Shown here piece by piece: positions 8,001-16,831 of a stretch of DNA of 64,000 nt (within the stretch, counting starts at the first letter, position 1; each line of letters begins with the position of its first letter). The position numbers and the translations under genes are program-made. The DNA is taken from assembly GCF_000829825.1 (NCBI RefSeq), contig NZ_JXSL01000024.1, forward strand, positions 1-64,000. Direction: 5' to 3'. Origin of the DNA: Paramagnetospirillum magnetotacticum MS-1. Its GTDB lineage: Bacteria; Pseudomonadota; Alphaproteobacteria; Rhodospirillales; Magnetospirillaceae. The notes under the pieces were generated by a model, which did not search any database, was not told the DNA's origin, and worked only from the letters and a program-made list of their open reading frames with translations.

Positions 8001-10831
8001 GTGACGGTGGAATAACCCGCAGAAGTCAGATCGCCACCGGAACCCTGGCCACCGCTGTTGCCGTCATGGAAGGTCCAGTCCAACTGCGCCGTCTGAGCAC
8101 CATCGGCCGAGGGCGGGCTGGTGCGTGAATAGGTGATGTGGTCGAGCACGTCGTTGACCAGGACGGTGGTCGGCTTGGTGCCGTTGTCGGCGAAGGTCAG
8201 CGTGAAAGTGCCGCCGGTCTCGGAGAAGGTGGCGATGACGTGGCCGCCTGCCGAAACATTACCGCCGCTGACTGTATAGCCCGAGCCGTTGGCCACCGAG
8301 ATCACGTCGTTGGCATCCGCCCCGGCATGGTTGACAATGCTGACCGAGGCCCCGGCGTAATTGCCGCTGCCGCCATTGGCGGCGTCCAGTTCCACATCGG
8401 CGATGGTCGCTCCGGAATCCAGGGTGGCGGCTCCGACGCCCTGGTACCAGGACACCGCGTTGGTCATGCCCGACAGGCTCGGCGCCTCGTTGATGGCGGC
8501 GATGGTGACGGTCTGGTCGGCGGCTGTGGCGAGGTTCCATTTGTCGGTGGCGACGAAATGCACCGTCCGGCTCGACGTGCCGGGAGCGTGGGTATTGTCG
8601 TCGTACAAGATCGCCTGGGCCAAGCCACTAACCAGGGTATTGGTGGCGCTGGCGTTGAAGGTGATGGTCCAGGTGGACGAACCGGTCACCTGGGTAGCGC
8701 TGGCGGTGCCGATGGCGGTGTTGGCACTGCCGTCCCAATACTTGATGGCATTGCTGCTGGCGGCATCGACCCAGTACCCCGCCGATCCCGGCTGGCTGGT
8801 GGCCAGATACAGTTTGTCGGTGGCATCGGCATTGGCGCTGATATTCACCGCGAGCGTCCCGCCATTCCATTCGGTATTGCCGTCGGCATCGGCAATGCTG
8901 ATGGCGGGAGCAACTGCGGTCGGGGTGCGTTCGGTGTAGGCGGTGGTGCCGCCCGCCGTCACCGTGGGCGCATTGTCCACCAGGGCACTGAAGCTCTTGG
9001 TCGCCGTGGCGGTGCCGTCGCTGACCTGAACGGTGAACGTCTCGGTGCCGACGAATGAGGCGTTGGGGGTATAGGTGACGGCACCTGTGGGCGAGATTGT
9101 GCCAGCGCCCGAAGTGCCGGTGGCGGAGGTGAAAAGCAAACTGCCGCCATTGTTGGGCGCAACGCTTTGCGACCACGTCTCGGTCTGGCTGGAGTCCGAA
9201 TCGGTAATGCCGAGATACGAGGTGATGTCGTGCGCTGTGGCACCAGGTGCAAACGTCAGATTGGTGGTGCCGCTGCTAACAAAGGCAGGTGTAACGTTGG
9301 GGTTGTAACCAAAGCTTTCCTGATCTGAAAGGCCGGTCAGAGGTATTCCAGTGCCACTGGCATACAAATAGAATGAGACGTATTTCGTGCCTGCTCCGCC
9401 AGTGGGAGCACCGCCAAGGTCTGCCCATGTGACGCCCCAGTCATGCCCAGTGAAGTCACCCCATCCGCTGTTAAAGTGTGTGATAAGAGTGTATTCAGTT
9501 TGAGATCCCCACTGCCCCTTTATCGTGAACGGCCCATCCGTATTTGTAGATGAATTATAGATATTGAATGTGAATTTTAGACCGGTTGCGGTTTGCGATA
9601 CATTCCAAATACTATAAATCGTTAAGGTCCCGTTGCCAACCGAGAGGAGATCATGCGCGTACTGATACACTCCGTCACTCAGTGTCCCTGTGAGATACTT
9701 ATTAGAGCTACTCACGTATTCGAGAGTCCAATTCCCATTGTTGCCGGTGGTGTCGGTAGAGGCCGCCACGTCCGCTCCAGTCGCCGCCGCAAGGTCCGTG
9801 GCAAATTGCCGTCCATCATCTCCCTTGGCCACATCGCAGCCATAGAGTAACAAACCACCATCGGCATTGAGGGAATGTCCAACCTGGTCCAGTTCCGCTT
9901 GGACCACGGCATCACCCAGGGATGAGTCATTGACGGTGCTAGTCCCAATTCTCACAGCGGCTTCAGCGCCGTGCGACAAGATGGAAATGCTGTCGTAGCC
10001 AGCATGGGTCTGCGCCCACTTTGCCATCTGTGCCAAGCCATCTTGGCTGCCGTCGATTAGTTCGATCTCGACGCCCGGATTTACGGCAGCCATCAATGTG
10101 CGGTAGTCGGCAACGCTGGTGTCGATAAACACCACCTCGGTCTTGCCGCCGTTCAACGAGGGATCAGCAGGCTGCACCTGAATGGCACCGGTAGAGGTAT
10201 CAAGCGTCCAATGACCGTCGGCGCCGCTGGGATCGGTGGTGTCACTGAACGCGCCCACCGTCGCGCCCGTAGCGATGCCCATATCCTTCACCAGAAGCTG
10301 TCCGTCGAGGCCTTGCCCGACGCTATTGGCCTCGATCAGCAGTTCACCGCTCGACTTCAGCGCCGCGCCGATTTCAGCCATCTCCGCCTGGGTGGCGGCG
10401 CCCGACAGGCTGGCATCGGCAATGGTGTCGGTACCGAGTTGCAGCGACGCCTCGGAGCCGCGCCCGATCACCGTGATGGAATCATAGCCGGTATTGGCTT
10501 CCGCCCATTTCGCCATCTGCGCCAAGCCGCTCTGGCCGCCGTCGATCTCGACGATTCCTACGCCGTCCTTCACCGCCGCCTCCAGCGCTTGATAATTGGC
10601 AAGCGCGGTGTCGACGAACACCACCTCCTTCTTGCCGCTATCCTTGGACGGGTCGGCAGTGCGGACCACGGCGGGAGCGGTAACATCGGGAATCAACGCC
10701 TTGGCGGCCGCATCGGCAGCGGCATGGGCGGCATCCACCACGGCGGCGCCGTCGAACATCATGCGCGGTTCCAGGGCAAGAATACCTGCCGCCAGATTGA
10801 TTCGCGAATTCTTGCGCTTGATGTGGCTCAT
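5045..10831 (-). CDS. Giant DUF4347/Ig-like surface or secreted protein, cassette 1 (1928 aa)
   Basis: Residues 20-29 carry LEPRMMFDGA, a signature of large DUF4347-containing exported proteins. Two DUF4347 domains follow (~68-215 and ~231-375). They align without gaps at an offset of 163 residues, but only the second has SHG (H287) and YGC (C332); the first has R124 and N169 there. Residues ~380-510 come from an AT-rich segment of unknown function. Then come cadherin/He_PIG/Ig-like repeats (~515-1440), a Gly/Thr-rich linker (~1450-1690), a C-terminal Ig-like domain and a tail containing SLTQQLRDSG. There is no classical signal peptide, no RTX nonapeptides and no sortase signal. GAGGA lies 9 nt before the ATG. 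It follows the TolC-like gene by ~80 nt. It is likely a secreted or surface adhesin, possibly with protease-like activity in the second DUF4347 (inference). Confidence 0.9.
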   Translation of the reverse strand: MSHIKRKNSRINLAAGILALEPRMMFDGAAVVDAAHAAADAAAKALIPDVTAPAVVRTADPSKDSGKKEVVFVDTALANYQALEAAVKDGVGIVEIDGGQSGLAQMAKWAEANTGYDSITVIGRGSEASLQLGTDTIADASLSGAATQAEMAEIGAALKSSGELLIEANSVGQGLDGQLLVKDMGIATGATVGAFSDTTDPSGADGHWTLDTSTGAIQVQPADPSLNGGKTEVVFIDTSVADYRTLMAAVNPGVEIELIDGSQDGLAQMAKWAQTHAGYDSISILSHGAEAAVRIGTSTVNDSSLGDAVVQAELDQVGHSLNADGGLLLYGCDVAKGDDGRQFATDLAAATGADVAASTDTTGNNGNWTLEYVSSSNKYLTGTLSDGVYQYAHDLLSVGNGTLTIYSIWNVSQTATGLKFTFNIYNSSTNTDGPFTIKGQWGSQTEYTLITHFNSGWGDFTGHDWGVTWADLGGAPTGGAGTKYVSFYLYASGTGIPLTGLSDQESFGYNPNVTPAFVSSGTTNLTFAPGATAHDITSYLGITDSDSSQTETWSQSVAPNNGGSLLFTSATGTSGAGTISPTGAVTYTPNASFVGTETFTVQVSDGTATATKSFSALVDNAPTVTAGGTTAYTERTPTAVAPAISIADADGNTEWNGGTLAVNISANADATDKLYLATSQPGSAGYWVDAASSNAIKYWDGSANTAIGTASATQVTGSSTWTITFNASATNTLVSGLAQAILYDDNTHAPGTSSRTVHFVATDKWNLATAADQTVTIAAINEAPSLSGMTNAVSWYQGVGAATLDSGATIADVELDAANGGSGNYAGASVSIVNHAGADANDVISVANGSGYTVSGGNVSAGGHVIATFSETGGTFTLTFADNGTKPTTVLVNDVLDHITYSRTSPPSADGAQTAQLDWTFHDGNSGGQGSGGDLTSAGYSTVTLNRAPVVSAAQSTQTSVTGVAFTYQVPSGTFHDADADALTYSVQRVDSSGTLVNGGALPGWLSFTAGTRTFSGTSAASDAGASYFKVTASDGHSTTTDTVRIDVYNGPSVSSLDRAAGATAYTNATSRDWTVTFNAAVAGVDTSDFALATTSGTATGAVTSATTAAGTIASVTDSGDHKTYTVTVTGITGDGDLALNLNNAGTGITDIAYGKAVTGGFSGQAYTVDHTLPVISSISIPNATNKVGDVITATITLAADSGNDSYYSLGTAKTVDGFTLGSLSVVDATHLSATFTVADGGGDVAASGGQIPVNLVLVDRAGNSSAAYTTAMVTTTGRIDANAPSNLALSTTDINQAGNANATIGTFSTTDLSSNSTFTYALVAGAGSTDNAKFSISGNSLSVNNQTLTPGSSYSVRVRTTDIGGNSFDKVLTLRANTTPQNGPVPSAPKGVQGVNFNYPLPPGTFTDGDSDPFTYTATNLPPGLTINPTTGAISGTPSGTGTYTATITASDDHGGTTSQTATFSFDAPPHASPPPSTSGGIGLNGGAALGGGGVTPGTGTGAGTGTGTSSGGGFGLPNEGGGSGWGGTSGGVGFSGGATAGGFSFGPSTGGTGSGAGGTSGGVGFSGGASAGGFSFGPSTGGTGTGTGGTSGGVGLGGGATAGGSGVGFAGGTGGTGTGTGGTTTGGTGGENGGVGTSGGATAGGTGVGFAGGPGGTGNGTGGTTTGGTGGENGGTRTGGTGVGVAGGTATSAGTANVGAGSGTAAGASGSGESGGATSGAGVSAAARAATAGVPVVPDARTVSAPSAFQVAVAARGTGSGDALVVAAPIRDAAVDAGSRISVQISAESFAHTKADATVTLSAQQVNGAALPGWMSFNPQNGTFEGTPPPGFRGEVTVKVVARDAEGREAVQTFSIKVGEAGQGQVAPSSDGQPQGGAAPGGGRQGLLKPVGKPSLTQQLRDSGHQGRIAKQMALFRAATPSGHAA
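9280..9720 (-). other. AT-rich segment inside cassette 1 giant gene
   Basis: This part of the gene is visibly richer in A and T than the GC-rich repeat DNA around it. It encodes residues ~370-515, just after the second DUF4347 domain, with many aromatic and Asn residues (for example WNVSQTATGLKFTFNIYNSS). I do not recognise a domain. The contrast suggests a module acquired separately from the repeats. Confidence 0.55.
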
Positions 10832-10912
10832 GACTGTGTTCCTCGATTCTTAACCGGCATCCAGGTGGTTCGCCGTTATTCGGACAGCCACCCACGGGAT
10901 CAATCATCGCGC

Positions 10913-12727
10913 TTACCGCACTGATGCGAGATCTTCCGGCCTAGCGGCTTGATCCTTCCCGAGACCGTCCTTCAGAAAGCGAAACGCCTTGTCGAAAATG
11001 CCTGGGCGCTGATCACGCGCATCTTCCAGCGTCGAGGGCGGCGAGAGCTTGATGGCATCCTGGGGGGCGCTCGCGGGAGGAGCGGCAACCGCCTGGGGCT
11101 GCTTCAGTCCATCCTGGAAAAAGCGGACCACGCCGGACAACAGATCGGGCGTGTCCTTGGCGGGTGCAACGGCCTCGATAGCCGAAGGCGGCGGCGCAAC
11201 GGGCGTCTCCTCTGCCACCATTGGGGCAGCCATCTCGCCCTTGCCCCATTGCTCCAACCGCAGCGCGATAATGGTGCTGAGGCCGTTGAGATCGGAGACC
11301 TTGATGCTGTCAGGCAGTAGATCATCGCCCAGCGTGGCCTGCATCTTGGCGTAGGCCTGCTCCACCTGGGCGTAGGTCTGGAAGCGCCGCAATTGCGAGG
11401 CGATGGCCGAGGCATGACCGGCCACGCGCTCCAGAATACCACTGGCGTCATTGGCCGCCTTGGCATCCGACAACTCTGCCAGCCGCCTGTCCACCTTCCA
11501 CAGATCGTCCGACTGCGTGAACTGGCTGCTGGCATTGCGGAATTGCCGCTCCGAGACATGGACCTGAGCCAGAACCGCCATGCGCAACGCCAGACGCCGG
11601 GCCTTGGCGGTCTCTTCGTTGGCGTCGGCGTATTTCAACGCATCATGGCCCGAAATCACGTTCATCAGGTTCCACGACAGCTTGGCCCCGGCCTCGTACC
11701 AGTGGTTGTCCATCAGGAAGCTGTTGTAGTCGTAATTGCGGCTGGCGGAGAAGGTGACGCCGGGCAGCATGCGGATAATGGCCTTCTTGGTGTCATCCAG
11801 GGCGATACGGGTCAGGTAGCCCTGCTCACGCAGATCGGGATTGTTGACGAAGGCCGTCTCTTCCATGCGCTCCAAGCCCATCTGCCAGTCGGGCAGCTTC
11901 ATATCGGTTGGAACATCCAGGACCAGATTGGTTCCCGGCGGCACGTTGATCAGTGCCGCCAGTTCAATGCGGGCGGTGGACAATTCCTGCTGGATCGCGG
12001 TCAGCTGACGGAGCGTTTCCAGCAAGGATTTCTGGTAGCGCAGGCTTTCGACCGGGGCTTTGAGGTTCTCCCGCTCCACCAGACGGGCCTTGTCCAGCGC
12101 TACCTTAGCCTCGGCCACCGCCGCATCGACCTCGCCGTTGAGGGTTTGGTAGGCGGCGGCACGCCAGAAGGCGAAGCGCACCTCGGAGATCAGGTTGTGG
12201 ACGGCCTTGCGTCGGCGCTCGGTCGCCACCAGGGCGCGGTCGGCGTTGGACTTGGCCGTATAATAGGTCAGGCCGAAATCCAGGACGTTCCACGACATGG
12301 TCAGATCGGCGGTCTTGGCGACGCGATCGGCGGAATAGCTGGGATTGGAGGTCGAGGTCGTCTGAGTGTAGAGATCACGCGACCTAGTGGAATTGGGTTC
12401 GGAGCGCTCGTTGTAGCCGGCATTGGCGGTCAGTTTAGGCAGCAGGTCCCAGCGGTCCACATCGGTCTGGCCGAGGGCCAGCGCCTCCTCCATCATCTTG
12501 GAGCGCTTGTCCAGGTTGTAGCGCACCGCGCGGGCAATGGCGTCCGATACCGTCAACGACTTGGTCAGGAGCTCGCCGCCCTTGAACATGTCAGCGAGAT
12601 CCTCCCTGGCATGGGTGGCCAACTCATCCTTGGTGAACGGTTCGGGCGTCACTGCGCAGGCGGCCAGTAGGGCGGCCAGAGAGACGGAGGCCAGCAGACT
12701 GCCGACTCTGAAAGCAGAAAAATTCAT
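10913..12727 (-). CDS. TolC-like outer-membrane efflux lipoprotein, first gene of cassette 1
   Basis: A 604-residue OEP-family protein. The N-terminus has a lipoprotein signal with lipobox LLAAC, so it is probably acylated. The body has the two-fold repeat of the TolC family: long helical stretches, beta segments such as TADLTMSWNVLDFG and GAKLSWNLMNVISG, and a NNPDLREQGY turn. A Pro/Ala-rich extension of ~100 residues follows the OEP fold. The start is set at the ATG directly preceding the signal peptide, with GGGAG about 10 nt upstream; a longer in-frame ORF would run through the promoter. It would form the outer-membrane exit duct. The paralogue in cassette 2 sits after its giant gene instead of before it. 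Confidence 0.9.
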   Translation of the reverse strand: MNFSAFRVGSLLASVSLAALLAACAVTPEPFTKDELATHAREDLADMFKGGELLTKSLTVSDAIARAVRYNLDKRSKMMEEALALGQTDVDRWDLLPKLTANAGYNERSEPNSTRSRDLYTQTTSTSNPSYSADRVAKTADLTMSWNVLDFGLTYYTAKSNADRALVATERRRKAVHNLISEVRFAFWRAAAYQTLNGEVDAAVAEAKVALDKARLVERENLKAPVESLRYQKSLLETLRQLTAIQQELSTARIELAALINVPPGTNLVLDVPTDMKLPDWQMGLERMEETAFVNNPDLREQGYLTRIALDDTKKAIIRMLPGVTFSASRNYDYNSFLMDNHWYEAGAKLSWNLMNVISGHDALKYADANEETAKARRLALRMAVLAQVHVSERQFRNASSQFTQSDDLWKVDRRLAELSDAKAANDASGILERVAGHASAIASQLRRFQTYAQVEQAYAKMQATLGDDLLPDSIKVSDLNGLSTIIALRLEQWGKGEMAAPMVAEETPVAPPPSAIEAVAPAKDTPDLLSGVVRFFQDGLKQPQAVAAPPASAPQDAIKLSPPSTLEDARDQRPGIFDKAFRFLKDGLGKDQAARPEDLASVR

Positions 12728-12833
12728 AGCGTGGCTCTCCCGCGCACGACAAGGCATAATTCGTTCGTATTGTGTACGCCATTCGGAAGGGGCAACTCGA
12801 CCCGTTCGTTCTACGAGAAACGCCCAAATTTCA

Positions 12834-12857
12834 ACGAGATCAGGCAATGCCCAGCAA
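12834..12857. promoter_or_regulatory. Candidate regulator-binding element between cassette 1 and its AraC gene
   Basis: ACGAGATCAGG, then 8 nt, then AGCAA. The intergenic region of cassette 2 has ACGCGATCAGG, 7 nt, AGCAA at 36062-36084. Both lie mid-way between the divergent starts. The two regions otherwise share little, so this is the best candidate for a common operator of the paired AraC-type regulators (inference). Confidence 0.4.
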
Positions 12858-12946
12858 GTCTGTTTATCTTCAGATGGACGTATGGCACGAGTAGTGACCT
12901 ATTGTGGCGAATTGGTATGGCAGGCCCAAAAAAGGCACCCGTCAGG

Positions 12947-13960
12947 ATGAAACCCGGATACGACAGCATCGTTCTGAATTGGCTGATCGACCCCCAGCAA
13001 AGCTGGACGGAAATTCGCGCCGTTGATCGAGATATAGAATGCAGACAGGCCCCCATGCCCCTTGAATTGGGCGTGGGCTGGATATCCAAATACGATCTGC
13101 CCATGGGAATGTCAGTCTTGCGCGCTGACTATCGCTTCAACTCTTCGGCCACTGGAAAACTGGTGCAGACCGCAAGGCTGGAAGCCTCTTTGCCCGTAGA
13201 AACGCTGATGCTGCATACGCTGAGTCATGGCCGCAGCATCCAAGACGATCACATCTTGAAAGAAACTTTCAGCTATGGCGTTGGATTTGACCTGTTTCGC
13301 TACGCCCAAGAAGTAGCCGTGACCCCAGCCGTTGACTGCACCTTTAACTGCCTCGCCACGGTCCTGGCGGTGGGACGGCCCGCCTTGGCCAACCTTCTGG
13401 GAGCGACGGTCGCCGATAGAACCTTGGTCGCCCTGGGGTTGGAGGTAGCCCCCACTGTGGTGGTTCGGGCCATGCCCCCAAGCATCTCATCGATTTTGCA
13501 GAAAGCCATTCCAAACAACATGACGGGCTTAATGCGCACCCTGTTCATCCAGGCTCGGGTCCTTGATTACCTGACCGCGTTGATTGATCATTTGGGCACC
13601 AATGAGAGTGATGCCCCGCCTGTCAAAGTCGCAACCCAACGGGCTAAAGACCTGCACGAATATCTAGTCAACACCTGCGGAAAGCTGCCAACGCTGGAAT
13701 TGCTCGCAGCCCAGTTCAATGTATCGGTTCGCACCTTGAACAATGACTTCCGAGCCGAATATGGGCAGCCCATCCATGCGTTCGTCGCCGAACATCGCTT
13801 GTCAGAAGCCCACGTCGCGATAGAAAGAAGCGATATTCCCCTTAAGACCTTGGCCGAGCGCCTTGGATATTCCCACGTCAATCATTTCCTCGCGGCATTT
13901 CGCAGGAAGTTCGGATATCCACCCGGAAACTTAAGAAAAAGGCAGCCGCGTGAACCGTAA
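12947..13960 (+). CDS. AraC-family transcriptional regulator, divergent from cassette 1
   Basis: 337 residues. The last ~100 residues form the two-HTH AraC domain: LELLAAQFNVSVRTLNNDFR, then LKTLAERLGYSHVNHFLAAFRRKFGYPPG. The N-terminal ~220 residues resemble the effector/dimerisation region of the paralogue at 36157. The ORF is open 216 nt further upstream, but similarity to the paralogue begins at this ATG (MKPGYDS versus MHSAYEF) and the extra part would cover the shared promoter, so the shorter start is used; no strong ribosome binding site is visible. Divergent placement suggests it controls cassette 1 and perhaps itself; the ligand is unknown. Confidence 0.85.
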   Translation: MKPGYDSIVLNWLIDPQQSWTEIRAVDRDIECRQAPMPLELGVGWISKYDLPMGMSVLRADYRFNSSATGKLVQTARLEASLPVETLMLHTLSHGRSIQDDHILKETFSYGVGFDLFRYAQEVAVTPAVDCTFNCLATVLAVGRPALANLLGATVADRTLVALGLEVAPTVVVRAMPPSISSILQKAIPNNMTGLMRTLFIQARVLDYLTALIDHLGTNESDAPPVKVATQRAKDLHEYLVNTCGKLPTLELLAAQFNVSVRTLNNDFRAEYGQPIHAFVAEHRLSEAHVAIERSDIPLKTLAERLGYSHVNHFLAAFRRKFGYPPGNLRKRQPREP

Positions 13961-14358
13961 CATGGTCAAAGACGGCCTAAGCCCCCACGCTGGTGTGGCG
14001 ACACTCGCCCAATAATATCGCTGTTTATTCCGACATCCGCTTTCATATCGGCATCTCCCACGACGCACATGGCAACACCAGCCACCTAGTAACGCGTTAC
14101 TAAGCGCCCAAGATAAAAGTAACGCCGTTGCCATTCGAAAAAGGGCTGACAGTTGACTCATCAGCGGAGACGGCTCTGTGCCCCGGCTCGAATAGCCACC
14201 AGCATGGCACCTGTCCGCTTTACCCCCCCGACAACCGTCACTCGGCTGGAACGTGCGCTACGGCCCAGATGTGCCATAAACAGTCAGATGCGCTTGTGCT
14301 GTTTCGCAGCCGATAGGGGCAGCAGCCCCGCGTGGTATAAAACGGGGCAAATAGAGGT
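13961..14358. other. Gene-free stretch between AraC gene and cassette 2
   Basis: About 400 bp with no ORF I can support. The plus-strand AraC gene and the minus-strand cassette 2 converge here. A small hairpin (GGGGC AGCA GCCCC, 14316-14329) lies 30 bp past the last cassette 2 gene, but no T-run follows it, so it is at best a weak terminator. Confidence 0.4.
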
Positions 14359-14673
14359 CTACCTTTTCAGGCTGGTGTTGTTGGCTTCCAAGCGTAACCG
14401 GATCAAGGCGGATTCCAGTTCGGCGGCGATCTTGCGACGCTGGTCTGGGGCCTTGGTCTCCCTGAGATGGCGTAATGCGCTTTCGGCCTCGTTCAACTCG
14501 GCCAACGCGGTGGGGCTGGAACTGGTGGCCAGTTGCAGCTTTACAGATTCCAATTCCGCCGACTTGGATGATTCATAGGCCTTGTCGATGGGCGCAGGCT
14601 GGGCCAGCGCCACCGCCGACGATGACAGCACCGCCACGGCGAACATGGCCACCACGGTCTGCCGGATTTCCAT
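14359..14673 (-). CDS. Small exported protein, last gene of cassette 2
   Basis: 104 residues; paralogue of the protein at 575-883. Signal peptide with likely cleavage after ALA (residue 24). The mature protein starts QPAPIDKAY and is charged and helical, ending LEANNTSLKR. The start is the ATG with GGAGG 8 nt upstream; an upstream in-frame ATG would add a hydrophilic stretch ahead of the signal peptide. It follows the M50-HlyD gene by ~50 nt. Family and function are not recognised; conservation in both cassettes says it belongs to the system. Confidence 0.75.
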   Translation of the reverse strand: MEIRQTVVAMFAVAVLSSSAVALAQPAPIDKAYESSKSAELESVKLQLATSSSPTALAELNEAESALRHLRETKAPDQRRKIAAELESALIRLRLEANNTSLKR

Positions 14674-14723
14674 GTCATCGTCCTCCATCAATTCAACCGT
14701 ATCGGTCTTTGCACCATCCAACG

Positions 14724-16829
14724 TCAGGCACCCCATTCGCGGACCAGAACCACGAGGGCGGAGCGGACGGCGCGACCGATCATGCTCTGGCCCTGCCCAC
14801 TGATGATAGCATGTCCAATCAACTTTATATCGGGCGCCGGGCCGTTAAGACGGATGGTGACGCGGAAGAATCCGCCCTGGGGCACCAGAGCCTGGCCGGC
14901 GGCACGCACCGGTATGTCGCCGCCATGGAGCGAGGTCAGGGCCGGATCGGTCAGCACCTTGACTGGATTGCGGTCGATGGATAGCACCTTGCCCGCCATA
15001 CCGGCATGGTCGAGGCCGTGGGGGAGGAAGCGGGCGTCATCACCTTCCTTGATCCGTTCCAGATCATCCTCGGCCACATAGGCTGTGGCGATGGCGGCGC
15101 CGTCGGCGCGGATCAGGCCCAACTGCTGCTTCGGTGACAGCCAGGCGCCGGGCTTCAGGTCCGGCAGCGGATCGAGGAACAGACCGGCATGGGGGGCGAT
15201 GATGGTCAGCCGTTCGGCCTCGGCATCCAGCGCCGCCTTCTCTGAGCCGAGCCGCGATAATTCCTCGGTCAAGGCCGAGAGGCGCTCACGGCCGAACGGA
15301 TCGAGCTTGACCGCCTCCAACTCGGCCGCCTTGCCCTCCAGCCGGGCAGCGGTGATGGCGCGCCTTGCGTCGATGTCGGGAGCGATGAAGGTCAGTAGCT
15401 TGGTTCCAGCCACCACATGCTGGCCGCGCTCGACCAGCACCTGCTCCAGTCGGGCTGGTGCCGGCAGGAAGAGCGGTGCCACGATCTCGGCAGTAACCGA
15501 GGCCGGAGCCTCGACCCGCGTGCGCCAGGGAATGATCGCTACCAGCAGGGCAAGGCCGAGGCCGATCAGCGGACGCCTCCACCGGGTGCCTTTGAGGATG
15601 TCACCTCGGCGCTTGCCCCATTGCTTCACCTCATTCCAGATGGGCAGGCACACAAACCAACCGATCTCGACGCAGAACAGCAGCACGCCCACCGCCTTGA
15701 TGAAGAAGTGGTAGACCAAGGCGGCGATGCCGAGGAACAGCACCAGCCGGTAGATCCAGACGGCGAAGGCGAAGGCCACCATGGCCCGGCGTCGATGGAC
15801 ATCCATGGCTTCGGGGGCAGGTTCGCCCAGATCGAACAGCACTTCGCGCAACCACCACCGCGCCATGGCGAAGGCCCTGGGGTGGAGGTTGGGGAGTTCC
15901 AGGGCGTCCATGGCCAGGAAATAGCCGTCGAAGCGCATGAACGGCGACATATTGATGGCCAGCGAAGACACCCAGGTGAAGGCGGCCAACACGAAGACGC
16001 CCTGGCGCAACGCCCCCTCAGGCAGGAAGGCCCACAACAGGGTCGCCCAGGCCGCCACCGCCAATTCGGCCATGATCCCCGCCGCACCGACCAGCAGCCT
16101 TTGATGCCGCGAGGCCAGGGTCCAGGTCTCATTGACATCGGTATAGAGCACCGGCCACATCACCAGGAAGGCCGCTCCCATGGTGGGAACCCGACAGCCG
16201 AACCGCTTGGCGGTGAGGCCGTGGGCCAGTTCATGCACCACCTTCACCAGCGACAGAGCGATGCCATAGCTGACCATGCCGCTGACCGAGAGGGTATCAA
16301 CCAGGGTGGTGGTGAAGACATCCCATTGCCGAGCGACCAGCACCAAACCCAGCAACAGCGCGCCCAAGGTGGTCCAACGGAACCAGACACTGCCCAGCCA
16401 CGCCACCAGCGGCAGCAGCTTGCCCAGGAACCGATCCGGCCGCACCAGGGGGATGCGGAAGAACAGGTAATGATGGAGCAGCCAGTTGAACACCGAGTGC
16501 TTCTCGGCCGCCGCCTGCTCGGCCAGCCGGGCAGTGTCGGCATGGCTGTTGGCCTGGGTAAGCTGGTTGCCGTACAGGAACTTGGCGACGTCCATCACCT
16601 CGTCATCAGTCATGTCGATGGTGGTCTCGGCCCGCACCGCCTCGGCCACCTCACCCGCCGTGCCACCCCAACGGGATAGGGCCTCGAAGGCGGCCCAGCC
16701 GATGCGGAAATATCGGTTTCTCACCGGATCCCGGATGGTCCAGGTGGGCGAGCCGTCGAGGGAGGCCGGGCCGGGATGCAGCGACAGCTCATCACGCAAA
16801 CCCGGCAATGGCATGGTGGCGGCGTCCAT
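14724..16829 (-). CDS. M50 protease-HlyD fusion, cassette 2
   Basis: 701 residues, colinear with the cassette 1 protein. PqqD-like N-terminal region (~15-90), polytopic M50 domain with HELAH (H199, E200, H203) and MRFDGYF (D301), then a C-terminal HlyD-type region with lipoyl-like segment VERGQHVVAGTKLLTF. Both copies end in V(L/I)REWGA. The catalytic residues are intact in both, so the protease activity is probably under selection. The stop of the preceding gene is 2 nt before this ATG. Confidence 0.88.
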   Translation of the reverse strand: MDAATMPLPGLRDELSLHPGPASLDGSPTWTIRDPVRNRYFRIGWAAFEALSRWGGTAGEVAEAVRAETTIDMTDDEVMDVAKFLYGNQLTQANSHADTARLAEQAAAEKHSVFNWLLHHYLFFRIPLVRPDRFLGKLLPLVAWLGSVWFRWTTLGALLLGLVLVARQWDVFTTTLVDTLSVSGMVSYGIALSLVKVVHELAHGLTAKRFGCRVPTMGAAFLVMWPVLYTDVNETWTLASRHQRLLVGAAGIMAELAVAAWATLLWAFLPEGALRQGVFVLAAFTWVSSLAINMSPFMRFDGYFLAMDALELPNLHPRAFAMARWWLREVLFDLGEPAPEAMDVHRRRAMVAFAFAVWIYRLVLFLGIAALVYHFFIKAVGVLLFCVEIGWFVCLPIWNEVKQWGKRRGDILKGTRWRRPLIGLGLALLVAIIPWRTRVEAPASVTAEIVAPLFLPAPARLEQVLVERGQHVVAGTKLLTFIAPDIDARRAITAARLEGKAAELEAVKLDPFGRERLSALTEELSRLGSEKAALDAEAERLTIIAPHAGLFLDPLPDLKPGAWLSPKQQLGLIRADGAAIATAYVAEDDLERIKEGDDARFLPHGLDHAGMAGKVLSIDRNPVKVLTDPALTSLHGGDIPVRAAGQALVPQGGFFRVTIRLNGPAPDIKLIGHAIISGQGQSMIGRAVRSALVVLVREWGA

Positions 16830-16831
16830 CG

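Noticed and set aside
12731-12946. N-terminal extension of the first AraC regulator
   Set aside because: It would span the divergent promoter region, and the paralogue has no matching extension; similarity begins at the ATG at 12947.
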